Below are positions 1 to 11,500 of a stretch of 64,000 bases of DNA, one piece after another (position 1 is the first letter of the stretch; each line of letters starts with the position of its first letter). Position numbers and translations under genes: made by a program. The DNA is from Dichomitus squalens LYAD-421 SS1 (taxonomy: Eukaryota; Basidiomycota; Agaricomycetes; Polyporales; Polyporaceae), in assembly GCF_000275845.1 (NCBI RefSeq), contig NW_006766884.1, positions 1,899,273 through 1,963,272 of the forward strand. Reading direction: 5' to 3'. The notes beneath the pieces were generated by a model. It worked only from the letters and a program-made list of their open reading frames with translations, was not told where the DNA came from and did no database searches.

Positions 1-761
1 GATCTTCCGGAGGGGTTCCACAAGGGAACGGACGGAGACTGTCCCGACCGCCGCAGCTTTTCGGGGAGGTCACAGTGAGTAGGGTGTTAGGCGTGAGACT
101 GTACTGCAGCTCACATGGGAGTAGGGGGGTGAACGTTGTGTATGTTTCGGGAGAAATGACCGTGACGTGGTAGTCTCCGGGGTTGAGTTTGTCGATGACA
201 CCCACCGCCTATGTGGCCAGAAACACGCGTCAGAGGGTGCGTTTGCTTAATGTTGAGTAGATCACGTACGCCCCAACCACCGCCGACTATCACTAAGTGA
301 GGCTTCTCCGAGAGTGCGCGGTTCTCCTCGTCTTCGTAGTCGCTCAGAAGGCGCGAGACGATGGGTAGATTCTTGGGACCTCCGCGCTCGGGTGCAAGGG
401 CGCGCGGCGCGACGGGAACACGATCGACGTTCTAACAAACCGTTTGAGGGGGAGTGCGTAGACGAGTGTTGGGAATACTCACGCGTTCCTGATAGGTGAA
501 AGCATCGTGGAGGAAAATAGCACCTGTCAGAACGAAGCAGCCGACCAAAGTCGAGCCAGCAAGGTAGAATGTATATCGTGCGAACGTGCGAAATCGCCTG
601 AAAAGAAGGGGAGCCTCCGTTGACGTGTTGGCTGTTGCATAGGTTCGTACGGTGGGGTATCCAGTGAGTGCAAGACGGGCGTAAGTCTGAGGAGGTAGCC
701 TGTAGAGAGCCGAGCGCTGCAGGCCCAGTCTCATGGTGGCGGGCACTGTCCGTCGGAGCAT
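1..761 (-). CDS. NDE1: External alternative NADH dehydrogenase, mitochondrial (5' part, runs off left edge)
   Basis: Type II NADH:ubiquinone oxidoreductase of the inner mitochondrial membrane facing the intermembrane space; it oxidises cytosolic NADH without pumping protons. Four exons are seen: 483-761, 270-431, 115-208 and 1-56, giving the first 197 codons exactly to the edge. All introns start GT and end AG (acceptors TTAG, ATAG, AAAG). Residues 1-45 form a basic, Arg-rich presequence without acids. A hydrophobic segment follows (about 67-92, around AGSTLVGCFVLTGAIF). The FAD-binding Rossmann motif IVGGGWGAVGVID is split by intron 2, and the family motif FTPLLPSAAVGTV by intron 3. The ATG at 761 was chosen because the targeting sequence starts there; in-frame sequence continues upstream. 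The C-terminal NADH-binding half is outside the window. External rather than internal placement is inferred from the presequence plus membrane-anchor layout. Confidence 0.9.
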
Positions 762-3231
762 GGCCGAGGATGATGCGAGGGACGAGCAAGTGAATGCCCG
801 TCGATGTCGTCGAAGTTGTCTGTGGTGGGGGAAGACAAGAGAGCCCAACGGTGGGCGTCGTGCGCGCGACGAGCAGCCCGCGCCCGACGGTAGCGAACAT
901 GGATGATGTCACCACGCCTCTCCGGACCGTCGATCAGTGCCTGCCTTCCACCACTCTTGTCCTCACAACCACCAGGCCTTGATATTCAATGCCCGGAACT
1001 TGCTTGTTTGCATCACAGACTGACATGTAGTGGCGACCATCCTAGTCTTCAATCTCGTATTGCAGCCAACACGCGACCCATGCAGGCCCATGGAGTAGAC
1101 ATCATGACAAGCACGCTCTGACAAATCCGTCGACACGCGAACCATCTTATATTCGGATTGCTGGATGTTTCTCCCTTAGTTTTTGGATTACGACCCGCGG
1201 CGTCCATTCGGAAGGTACGTGAATGGTCAGACCACCGGCTAGTAAGTGTGTCCCATCTGCAGGTATTCCGTCCTCAAGCGGCAGGTCGCCGCAGATGACA
1301 TGACCACACCGATGACTTTGCCAAGGCTAGAACATGTTCGCGTTCAGCGGTCGAGCGTAGGGAGTACCAGGCTGAGATGGAGTATTGGCGAGTCGCTGGA
1401 CCAGACCGGCCTTTAAGGTAGGTTCCATCATTCAACGTTCAACGTTCAGCTGGCATCGGCAAATTTGTCGTTTTGAATCCAATTCGTTGCTGAAGCACCT
1501 TCTAATAGGTACTTGTCAATGTAACCATTCACTGATTGTCTACCGTCCGTATATATACGCCGTCTTTTCAGTGTTCAATCGTCCCTACGGTCGTGGTCCA
1601 TGCATGTGAGCCCGGAGCAGCATCAGCTCGAGTGTTGCGTCTCCGCGACCCTCTGCCTCAATTGACGGTGTTCGAGCTTTGCACAACCTTGCTGCCCCCG
1701 CACTGGAACGTCCTCGCTCTGCCAAGTGCTTCGGCCTTGAGCCAGCCTGCAGCTCGCCGGATGCTTACTTCGCTATCGGGACGCCACACACACGCCTGCA
1801 CGCCCCGGTTGCACCGCTGCGATTGTGCGACTGTGTCTTGCTTTGAAAGCTATGTCCCGGTAAGTGGCCGGAACAGAACTCTGAGAGCGACGGCCGTGGG
1901 CGGGAGTCAGCGGAGAACGTAGAGGGGACCGATAATGTATATTCATCTGGCGAGGAATATGTGAAAGGGGGGGTCCAAGGTAAGTAAGCATCCCTACTAA
2001 CATGAGGCAGTCGACAGCAGCGCAACCTACTGCACAACCGATACTTAGTCGGTCTCTGATTAGGCGGATTGCAGACATCTTGTCGGCACCGGCCTAACGC
2101 CAAACATTGCTGAATTCTTCGTCATGTCGATGTCATGAAAAGCCTGTCACAGAAGTCGGCGCTCGCTGCTGCACACCAGTCGTCTTCTGGCATATATGTC
2201 AGCAGCTCACATTTGCTGCTCGCTTCTATGTCCCGGACGTCTCGCTGTGACCCCATGAACATTTAATTGAAACGTACCGCATCACGCATAAGTACGATTG
2301 ACTACATACGACATCACACCGTTACGATCCCACCTGACCATCAGGCCTCTCAACCCGCTCAACCCGCTCAACCCGCTCCTTGACGGGTTGGGAAGAAAAG
2401 CCCCCGAGCAGCCCACGCTCGGGACACTCGGCTTCGTGATCTAGCGACAGCCATCAGCCGGCAGGAGCTGGACGCCTCGGACGTACTGCCTTCGGACAGC
2501 GACACACACACGCATGGAGACGACGGAATGGGGAAATGGGAATGGGAGTGCGGGATCATAGATGAGCACTAGTACTGCGCCGTGCAATTCCTCTGATGCT
2601 TCGGTGACAATCCCCAGTCCCAGCGCAGCCCTACATGCCCGATGACGAGTCCGCGGTGCCACGCCTCCTGGGAGACGTTCGCAGATCGTGCTGGGAGGCA
2701 GCTGTCACTGCAGGGGGCTGGGCAGTACGGGCGGCGTCGAGGATCTTGAGTATGTCAATGGAGTAATGGCAGGAAGAAGATTGGCACACTATTCGGAGAT
2801 GATTTGCACGCAGCATCGAACAGGAGGCAGTGACCCAACCTGATCGTCAGTGCGCCCAGCGACAGTGGCTAGACATGATGCTGCGCCCATGTCTTTTTTC
2901 GCGCATCGCAACACAAAATAACTCTCCGCCTCTCCAAACACGCAACATCTCCTGGCGTTCAAACCAATCCCTTGTATTGCCTTTTGTACCAGCGGCACAT
3001 CGTTGACATGAGGCTACTTGTGAAGAAATGTCCACGCCCTGCGCGTCGCGCGGGGCTCAAAGCTAACTTGTAGTAAACAATGCGTTGTGTCGCTCGTATG
3101 TCATGAAGTGTCCTCGGAACCCAGTAAGATACGCAAATTCACTAATAACGATAAGCCCCCACATCCCTTCTCGGCCAGCCCTAAGCGTGCAGCACCCGAT
3201 TAGAGCGGGGGAGCAAGGCTCATCAGGGAGC
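762..3231. other. Intergenic region, no supported gene
   Basis: About 2.5 kb between the divergent starts side of NDE1 and the 3' end of the cupredoxin gene. Short open frames on both strands lack recognisable motifs, splice structure or consistent codon use. It holds one short tandem repeat near 2351 and probably the promoter of NDE1 just above 761. Confidence 0.5.
2351..2377. repeat. Three tandem copies of a 9-bp unit
   Basis: The unit CAACCCGCT is repeated three times without mismatch. It is followed within 15 bases by CGGGTTG, complementary to part of the unit, so a small stem is possible. No function is evident. Confidence 0.8.
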
Positions 3232-4019
3232 TTAGAGGAGGAGACCGAGAGAGAGACCGGCGAGCGACAGGAGGGTCACGCCGGAGAACGAGAGCGCACT
3301 GGCACCGTTACCCGCCGTACCAGCCGCCGATGGCGACGGGGTCGAGCCGGAAGCAGCTGCAGTACCAACGGCACCACCAGTTGAACCACTGGCACTCGAT
3401 GCAGGGGCGCCGGTGGAGCCCGTGGTACCGTTGGCTGGAGCGGGCGATCCGTTCACGGCGACCGACTGCGCGGCGTTGGCCTTGAAGGCGTCATACGTCT
3501 TCGCAGCGGTGGGGTTAACGGCGAAGACCATACCGGCCTGGCAGTGCCTGTGATACGTCAATGTCAACGGTTTGCAAAGGGATCGACGAGCTGCGCGATT
3601 GCGGTAGAAACGTACGTAGCCTGACGGCAGAAGAACCAGAGCGGAGCCGAAGCGTTGTTGACGGTGATTTGCCAGACAGGGAATTGCGTCGCGCCGGCTG
3701 GGACGAACTGGAAGCCAGAATCAACGCCGGTCACGGCGCCGGTCGCATCGGTGATGTTGGAGCAGGGGGCAGCGAAAGTAGACTGGGTGACGGTGTGGTT
3801 CTTGTCCAAGAACTGGAACTGAATGACATCCCCGTTGGCGACACCAGTGAGCCTGCATGGGCCTTAGTGATTCGGCTAGCGGCGATCTATCAGGACGAGA
3901 ACGTACTGGTTGGGGGTGTAGGTGAGGGATGCATTCCCGCCGACCTTGACGACATGGGTAGTCTGGGCGAGGGCGACACCGACGGGCAGGAGAGCAGCAG
4001 CGACAGTGAAGAAACGCAT
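3232..4019 (-). CDS. Secreted GPI-type cupredoxin (blue copper domain protein)
   Basis: Three exons, 3907-4019, 3616-3852 and 3232-3547, join to 221 residues. Residues 1-19 form a signal peptide (FFTVAAALLPVGVALA). A single cupredoxin domain follows, about 20-135. Type 1 copper ligands are visible: His57 in KNHTVTQ, then Cys113, His118 and Met123 in FFCRQATHCQAGM, the usual fungal C-x4-H-x4-M pattern. Cys68 and Cys119 probably form the disulfide. Residues 140-200 are Ser/Gly/Pro/Ala-rich and the last 20 are hydrophobic (VTLLSLAGLSLGLLL), as in GPI-anchored wall proteins. Fungal relatives are described only as extracellular serine-rich cupredoxins; the redox partner is unknown. Introns of 54 and 68 bases have good donors (GTACGT twice). 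A TATATA lies 84-89 bases upstream of the ATG. Confidence 0.93.
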
Positions 4020-5801
4020 CTTGAACTTGATTGGGCGAGGAGACAAAGAGCGGACAAGAGTTCAAGTAGAGTTAGCAAAGGACGAAGTAACCGACTCGAG
4101 ACTATATATTTGCGAGATTGTCAGACATCGCATGAGATCGCGGGAGTAGAGAATTGGACGTACCCTGCTCGTGGTGCGCTGGTAGCAAAGAGGACTAGCT
4201 CGACAAGGGGGAAGGAAGATGGGGAATGATAGGACTGGTACGGGCTTTTATGGGCGGACACTGGGAGGTCGCCGTGGAAACAAGCTTACTCCGTTACACG
4301 GACCGTCAGGCACCGAAGCGCGGACCAATAGCACTCCGCCCGCTTGGTCCTCCGCCGCCTGGCGGGAAGCTCTCGAGTGCCATCAACAGCCATCAACCGC
4401 CTGCTATGTACAGATCATGCATCTCTGATCATGATACATACAAAATACAGCCCATACACTCCCTTTCCGGCTTGTCTCAACCTCCGACTCCAGCCCAACA
4501 TCGGTTTCTCTGACGGTGAGCGGGCGACAAATTTAAAGGAGGTCGCTTCCCCAGAGTCTAAGCCCTTTGTGTCGCGATAAGCGATACATAGCCGAGGCCT
4601 TCGACATAGATTGCCTCACCCTTCTACTTAGCGTTTCCTGCTCTCCAAGACAACCAGTCATGGGCCAAGGTCCCGCCAAATTTGCGCCATCCCCCTGTCG
4701 ACTCTGTACATACATACATGATATTTATCTCGCCATACCAGTCCAAAATGATCCGTTTCGGATAGGCAGACTCACGCGGAGGCCCACCCAGCTTGCAGCA
4801 TCAGCAGCGCCTCAATGCAAAGCAAGTGTTTCTGAAAGAGAGCTCGGGCGCAGAGTTATCTGTGCATGGAGAAATATACTGAAGTCTCGAAATTGCTGCA
4901 ATAAGGCGGTGGTCTATCGTCATCTGCAAAAACGCCAGGATGCGAAGATGTCGCCGCCAACTTCGCCGTACATCCGTACATGCATCTCCTCTGCCCAGCT
5001 GCTCACTTGTTCACAGGTCGAGTATGTATTGTTCGTCGGAGTGTGGGGATACTTGTTCCGCCTACTCGAAATTCCATCAGTGCCGCGGAACAGAGGGCCT
5101 TGTCCCCTCGGACGCCTGTGCGCGCGAGAAAATCTTTGGGTGTCAAGATAATCTCATGCTTTGCCCGATCGCTCTACATACCTGCAACAGTTTCACCGTG
5201 CAGGTCACTTTGTTCCACCCACCATCTTTCCCGGCAGGCGGACACGCTACACCTACACCAAGTGTGCCGGAGAGCTAGCCGTTGCGTTCAGGATGTTGGC
5301 AAGATAAAGAAACTGCTGGCCCGTCAACATCCCCCAGCTTGCGGTTGTCGTATCTTGTACACGCGTGCCACGAGTGGCATGAGATTCGTCGTGCCAAATG
5401 TACTTAGTGCATCGCCATGTCGTCGGACACTCCACCTAGACAACGCAGCCCATAACGTGCCCCACGCACGCGCGACAGTATTCTTTAAGCCCATCTGGTG
5501 CGCACATTGCCTTTTTATTCTCGAGCATCTATTTCTGTAAGATTTGACGAATGCCCGTCGTGTGGGAATGTTATTGTCAAAATACGCCATTCCGAATCGC
5601 GCAGCAGGCATATGGAGACGAACGGACTTCTTACAGCTAATGGTATCCAGCGGCAAGTTTATGATTTATAGCCACTACTGATGTAGGGCGGCTGCGATCG
5701 ACCATGACTTGCAACTTCGCGATCCCGCTCGGGACTTTGGGGCTCGCGGGACGACGAGGCCGCCAAGGAGTCAGCAGTGGAAGTATGCGAGTCGTTCAGC
5801 G
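4020..5801. other. Intergenic region, no supported gene
   Basis: About 1.8 kb between the cupredoxin start and the GUF1 stop. Overlapping short open frames near 4567-5540 have no recognisable family or intron pattern. The left end should contain the cupredoxin promoter and the right end the GUF1 3' untranslated region. Confidence 0.5.
4103..4108 (-). promoter_or_regulatory. Possible TATA box of the cupredoxin gene
   Basis: TATATA 84-89 bases before the cupredoxin ATG at 4019, a usual place for a fungal TATA element. Inferred from position and sequence only. Confidence 0.35.
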
Positions 5802-8800
5802 TTACTTTGAACTTAGCAGGTCGAAGAACGCTTCTTGTGGCAGGTCGATGCGCCCAACCCGCTTCATCTTGCGCTTCGATTCCTTTTGATTCTGGAGATG
5901 CTTGAGCTTGCGCTCGTAATGACCTGACAATCCACGCAGTAAGCACATGTGTTCCTAAACTTAGTGGACCTCCCAGGTATTTACCACCGTAGAGACCAGC
6001 GGTAACATCTGCCCGCAAGGCTGAAAGAGTCCTTCGTGCGATGATAGTGTTCCCAACTGCGGCCTGGATCGGGACCTCGAACAGCTGTCGTGGTATGATC
6101 TTGACTGCAGCAACCGTTAGTTGACGCTGTTCGCTTCCACTCAGAATATCAATATAACGCACAAAGCTTCTCCACCCAGTATCTACCGGTCTCATCGACA
6201 GCCTTCGCATGGACGATCAATGCGAGAGCGTCAACGGGTTTGTGATTGAGCAGAAATGTCATCTACAACAAGACGCGATTCAAGGACCGCAATCAGTCAC
6301 CAGTTAGAAGGCACTGAGACAGACAGTAGAACGAAGTCCAACTCACCTTGCGCAGGTCGCTTTTCTGGTATCCCGCATCCTCATAACTGTATTTCCGGTG
6401 CGAAAGTTGAGCAACACAAGGTTAGCCCATCAACATCATACCCTCGATGAAGCATCCCGATAACGCGGGAACGAATGTGACAGGAGCCGAAAGGAAAAGC
6501 ACCGAGCACTCACTCGAAGCTGGCGAAGCCAGAGCTGCGGCTCTTGAGCTTGTCGAAGAAGCCCGTCACAATCTCGGCCAGGGGCAGTGTGACGCTCATG
6601 AGCACTCGATTGGACATCGCCTCGCCCCCGTCGGCCTGCCCCGGAGCCTCCATGGACTGCCAGTCGAGGTCCGTCCCACGGTGCTCGAAGCACAAGTCCA
6701 TCATTGCACTGAAGTACTCTGCTTGACATGGAATCGTCCCCACGTGAATGGGGAACAATGCGTCAAAGAGAAGCACCGAAGACGGAACGCCGGCAACCCA
6801 AGCCGTCAATGTAGAAATGGCAATGTGGATATAAGAAGCGAAGCCAAAGTGCAATGGACGAGAAGGAAAAGCAGAAGCAGGAGAGATATGAGTATCGCGT
6901 GGGGAGGCAGAAGCGATGAATGACGCGAAAGACGCACTTTCTGGAACGATGATGGAGGCCTTCACGATCGGTTCGAGGACGTCCTTCACTCGGCCGCCGC
7001 TGGCGAACTCGGAGGGGTCTGGGAATTCGGTGGGATTGCTAATGAGCGACGTTCTCCCGTCCCTATGAACAACTAGGACGGTGAATCACCTATGTTTAAC
7101 ACACGCATACTTAACTGAAGGGGATCAGGATGGACACGCACTTTGGTAGGGCACGGTGGGCGCGGTGATGATGACGTTTGCATCGTACTCGTCCTCGAGG
7201 CGTTGGCGGAAGACGTCCATGTGTAGGGTCCCGAGGAATCCCAGGCGGCAGCCCTGCCCGAGGGCGGACGAGGTTTCGCGTGTGACTTCGACGCTGCGAT
7301 CAGTAAGGCTGAGCTGCGAACGGGCAATTGGTAGGCGTAAGTACCAGAATGGGAACGGGAACGTGTGAGATAGATGGCCGCGAACGCACTCTCTTGATGG
7401 ACTCTTCTAGCTTCAGGAAGTCGCTGCTGTCTACTGGGTAAATTCCTGCGTAAACCTTCAAGCAAGGTTAGCTCTGCGTGGCGCTGCATTGCACGTCCCG
7501 GTGGCTGAAGACGCTTGCCATTGCTTTAGCTGGCTTGAAGCCGGGCATAGGCTCTACTGGTTGACCCACGCAATGGAAGGTATCGCCTATGTGAGCTAGC
7601 AGAGAAGGGGTATCAGAGACACGCAAAAATACATCACGATATTCTTAACCTTCTCCGGACTCTTTCATACTGCACGCGACGAAACCGACTTGGCCCGGTC
7701 GCAAGCAGTCCGTAAGCACCTCCTCTGGGTACATGATCCCTAGTTCTGCAACCTCGTACTTTTTCCGCGTATGACATGAGGCTATCCTATCCCCTGATCG
7801 GTCCGTAAGTAGACCGTTTATTCCTGGTACTGTAGAGGACGTGTCCCAACCTTTCCGGAGTACGCCCCCCTGGATGCTCATTAAGGAGATGACACCTCGA
7901 TAACGATCGTACCTGCAAGCATGTATGTTACAGTAAGACGTAAAGTCAATACCGAGGTACTCACGATGAGTCGAAAAGGAAGCCCTTCAAGGGAGCGGAC
8001 GGGTCGCCGACGGGAGGTGGGATCCGATTGACTATAGCTTGCAGCACCTTCTCGACCCCTTTTCCGGTCTTCGCGGATATCTGGATGACGTCGGAGGGAT
8101 CGAGCCCGAACGTTGATTGCATTTGTAGCGCAACAATCTCCGGCTGGGCTGCGGGGAGATCAATCTACTCACAGTCATTAACACTTGCAGTACGGAGGGT
8201 CGATGGGCAGCAGACACATGCCTTATTGAGCACAGGAATGATAGTAAGTCCCTTCTCCCGCGCAACGTGGAACACGGATATTGACTGGGCCTGGACGCCT
8301 TGTGACGCATCGACGAGGAGCAGTGCTCCCTGGCACGCAGCAAGAGAACGAGCGACCTCCCACGAGAAGTCGACGTGGCCCTATTCTTGACAGTGAGTCC
8401 GAGGAAGCACAAGGGTCGGGTGGGTACGTACCGGTGTGTCAATCAGATTCAGGAGGTAATTTGTCCCATCCTTCTCATGGAACATGCTAACAGGACAGTA
8501 AGTTGCCGATCACAGACTTTACCTGAGGGAAATACCTGGCTGTCTGCGCTTTGACTTTGAGAGTGTCACTAATGACTGGTCGGTATTCATTCAAGCATGG
8601 CGCAGTAGCCTACCTGTGATTCCGCGTTCGCGCTCGACCTTCAATTTGTCTAGGACCTGCTGATTGAGGCCCTTATCTTTCTTGGTAATCGTGTTCGTTA
8701 ACTGTGACAAGGTTCAAATCGGTAACATGTATGCAATATTAAGAGCCATACCTCCAATAGCCTGGTATAAGTGTCAGTGCATTGAAAGCACGCACGAGAA

Positions 8801-9164
8801 GTTGATTCACGTACCGATCCGCCAGAGTAGACTTGCCATGGTCTTACATCACGCCACATTTATACGTATAGAAGAAAGGGTATGCCTGAGCGACTCACCA
8901 ATATGGGCTATAATGGAGAAATTCCTAACAAAGTATCTGAACACAAGAGCCAGAGCATATACCGCGTTCGGCACACCTTATGACCTCACAAGGATAATCT
9001 TCCATCCTAATGGCTGCCTTGGCAGGTGTTGCCTTTGGAGCTGCATAGCAAACGACCGTTGTTGTGAAGCTCTTCCCCTCGTACCGAACTAGGCATGGTC
9101 GGGCAATGTGCTTCTGGTGGCGGTCGAATACTTTCAAGCAGGCTTGCCGCCAACTCTGTAGCAT
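5802..9164 (-). CDS. GUF1: Mitochondrial translation factor GUF1 (LepA/EF4 GTPase)
   Basis: Translational GTPase that promotes fidelity of mitochondrial protein synthesis at the matrix ribosome. Twenty exons close in frame to 671 residues: 8977-9164, 8899-8924, 8815-8842, 8752-8761, 8614-8701, 8536-8554, 8432-8486, 8222-8380, 7965-8164, 7851-7912, 7650-7793, 7519-7595, 7390-7455, 7142-7313, 6938-7072, 6514-6718, 6347-6386, 6163-6262, 5985-6104, 5802-5923. An Arg/Lys-rich presequence comes first, then G1 AHIDHGKST (about 69-77), ERGIT (G2), DTPGH (G3), NKID (G4) and SAKTGKG (G5). LepA-specific parts follow: [41 protein letters not shown] and a basic C terminus ([16 protein letters not shown]). 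Two introns, 8165-8221 and 7456-7518, need GC donors to keep NKID and the AKAM-VYAGIYP junction intact. Intron 15 (6719-6937) is unusually long and stop-free. The 57-base intron 7794-7850 is also in-frame, so its retention cannot be excluded. Confidence 0.95.
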
Positions 9165-9443
9165 GAGTCGCCGAGAGCTTCACCCGTCCTAGCGTGAACG
9201 GTCCCAATTGACGACAATTATAGAAACACAGTGAGAATAACAAGCACAGGGGATAAGTGGATGAGGAGGCGGGGACCGTCAGGCCGAGGTGGCCAATTCT
9301 CAAGATGGCATGAAGCGCGTCTGTGTGTTGTTGCTTAGTCAGCGACGCGTTGGACGCGAAACCGCCGGTGGTATGTACCAAACGTGCTCCCTGGTGCTAA
9401 TACCCCCTCCACTTCCCTAAACCGCCTTTCTTCCCATACAAAC
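9165..9443. promoter_or_regulatory. Shared promoter region between GUF1 and CWF18
   Basis: The ATG codons of two divergent housekeeping genes are 279 bases apart, so both promoters must lie here. No single motif stands out. Bidirectional control is inferred from layout only. Confidence 0.5.
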
Positions 9444-10109
9444 ATGTCTCTAGCGGATACTTCTGAGGCACGCAAGGCCCGCTTGATCGCACTTCGCAAG
9501 CGTAAGGCAGGAGAAGCCGTAGAGGGGGCTGGGTACGTGCTTGCACACGCTTGTACAGTATTCTCACTACTGATAAGTCGCTGGCCGTAGTGAAGGTGAC
9601 GAGCCTGTCATCAAACACCGCACCTTTGATCCTGAGACAAGGACGCTGAAGAAACGCACAAATGACGACGACGTCCAAATGGAGGATACTGTGGAACACC
9701 GCGTCGACGGCTTGGCCGAGAAAATCATCGCGGAGGACGCGGAGAGGAGGGCGCAGGACTTAGTACGTGGCTTCTAGCTGTTTGCGAAGACCTTGGCGTC
9801 TCACACGCCCGACTGTGCAGGACCTGTTCAACATTGCGCCAAAACGTCCAAACTGGGACCTAAAGCGCGAGCTGGATAGGAAACTTGCCAAGCTCGAGCG
9901 CAAGACACAGGAGTCAATACATACCCTTATCCGTGCGTTTCCCGGTCCCATTGCCCTGACTATTGTACGTATAGTCTCACACGATGATAATTGTGGCTCG
10001 GACAGGCCAACGACTAGCGGCCCAGAAAGGCCAGTCCGACGACATCGTTGGCGCGATGAACGCGCAGGAACGCGCCGGACAAAACGACGACTCGTCCGAT
10101 GAGGACTGA
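9444..10109 (+). CDS. cwf18: Pre-mRNA splicing factor Cwf18 (CCDC12 family)
   Basis: Small component of the activated spliceosome associated with the Prp19/NTC complex (human CCDC12). Exons 9444-9532, 9591-9762, 9821-9932 and 10006-10109 join to 158 residues, the usual family length. The N terminus is Ala/Arg/Lys-rich (SEARKARLIALRKRKAGE). The middle carries the FDPETRTLKKR signature and the C-terminal half the conserved DLFNIAPKRPNWDLKREL followed by a helical KLAKLERKTQESIHTLIR stretch. It ends with an acidic tail, DDSSDED. All donors are GTACGT or GTGCGT and all acceptors CAG or TAG. It is divergent from GUF1 and convergent with the WOPR gene downstream. Confidence 0.92.
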
Positions 10110-10533
10110 TGTTGCGCGATGGTGCTATCTACTGCTATACTCTCTCTCCCACGTGTTCACAATGTATGATGCGTTTACGTGTACCTGTATCCTTATTCTA
10201 ACAGTGGCGCGGTGCCCATGCTGCTGTTCCGAGTTGTGGCAAGCGCGTTCGGAAAGCCGCGACGCGCCCGCGAGCGTAAGGCGCGCATGTGCCTGCCGGC
10301 TGAGGCAAAACGAGGGTTTAGTCTGACATATGCTACACGCTATACGAAACCACCCTACAGCCCGTAACATGTGAGTGATAGTCCCAGAGCGCTGTCACAC
10401 ACTGATGAATTGGCAAAATTGACTCCACGGTCCCTGGAGACGTCAAAACAAAACATCAACACCAGCCATACATCACTCGGCGAGCAGCGAACAGCCGTCC
10501 GCGCATGACAGAAGAGGATATCTTATCAAGACA
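10110..10533. other. Convergent intergenic region
   Basis: 424 bases between the 3' ends of cwf18 and the WOPR gene, probably 3' untranslated sequence of both. No gene seen. Confidence 0.5.
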
Positions 10534-11500
10534 TCATAGAATAGGCCGCGAGTTCAGCATCTGAATCATCCGCTGGTCCTCCGCCATGCGCGGATTGGTG
10601 CGATGATGCGACCCTGAAAAATTCATTGGGGTGCTCACGATCGCAGAGTGGAGCGACGGCAGCACGACACCGTCCTTCTTTGCGCGGGACGATGATTGGA
10701 GGGGCGACGACGGCCGGGAAGATGGGCCTGCCGGTCCAGGTGTGGACGGCGGTGAGGGCAGTGCGGGCGTCGACGCGTCCGAGTTTCTTGAACGCGCCTT
10801 GCCACTTTTGTAGACTCCTGATGGGACCGAGATCGTGCTCAGGAGCGGGTCCTTGTCGACAGTGGGGATGTTCGGCAGGTCCGCGTATGTGAAGTACGCG
10901 GTGAGATGCCATTTCCTCGGCTTGGCGTTCACGGAGGTGAGGACCCACGCAGAGTACGCTTGCTTCACGAGCCCCATGGGGTGGTGATCGCTGCGCTCAT
11001 AGTGCGACTGCGCAGAGGACGTCCACGTCCGTGAGGGTCCCTCCACGAAGCGGTATGTGCACCTGGGTATAAAATGACAGTGAGAAGGCAGGCACGATGC
11101 GCCCGGACTGTGAGAGTGCTCACTTGGTTTTAGGTTCGGAGGGGGGTTCATCTCCAAGCTTTTCGTCGTAGAACAGGTAAGGCTAATACGCGCCATATCG
11201 TCAATCAGAGGGCCGAAGAAAGCAGTAGGAGCAGCGGCAAACCTCGCGCATTCGGGACTGACTCCAGACGCGGCCATCGGTCCAGCGCTTGAGTCCCATC
11301 TCGTCGTCGCTCTCCTCCCAGACGAACAGCGAGCCCGAGGTAATATAAGTGGATCTCTCTAGCTCGTTCAGCCGTCGCATGACTGGCTTCAGCCGACCTT
11401 GCCGTACAGCTTCGAAGACGATGTGTGCGTCCCGAGCGTCACGGACATGCAGCCGTGGGTGGGTGGGGCGCTGGACGTCCTGAGCGGGGGCGTAGAACAT
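10534..11500 (-). CDS. Gti1/Pac2 (WOPR-domain) transcriptional regulator
   Basis: Fungus-specific DNA-binding regulator related to Wor1, Ryp1, Gti1 and Pac2, which control morphological switching and sexual development. Exons 11243-11500, 11124-11182 and 10534-11062 give 281 residues. The first WOPR box runs from about residue 15 to 100: HVRDARDAHIVFEAVRQGRL, SGSLFVWEESD, then the diagnostic RWTDGRVWSQSRMREPYLFY. The intron at 11183-11242 falls right after MRE. The second box (about 105-175) contains CTYRFVEGPSRTW and KPRKWHLTAYFTYADL, typical of the DNA-contacting half. The remaining 100 residues are Ser/Pro-rich and disordered (around PALPSPPSTPGPAGPSSRPS). At 281 residues it is short for the family, whose members often have long glutamine-rich tails. 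Whether it is the Wor1-like or Pac2-like paralogue cannot be settled here. Confidence 0.92.
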
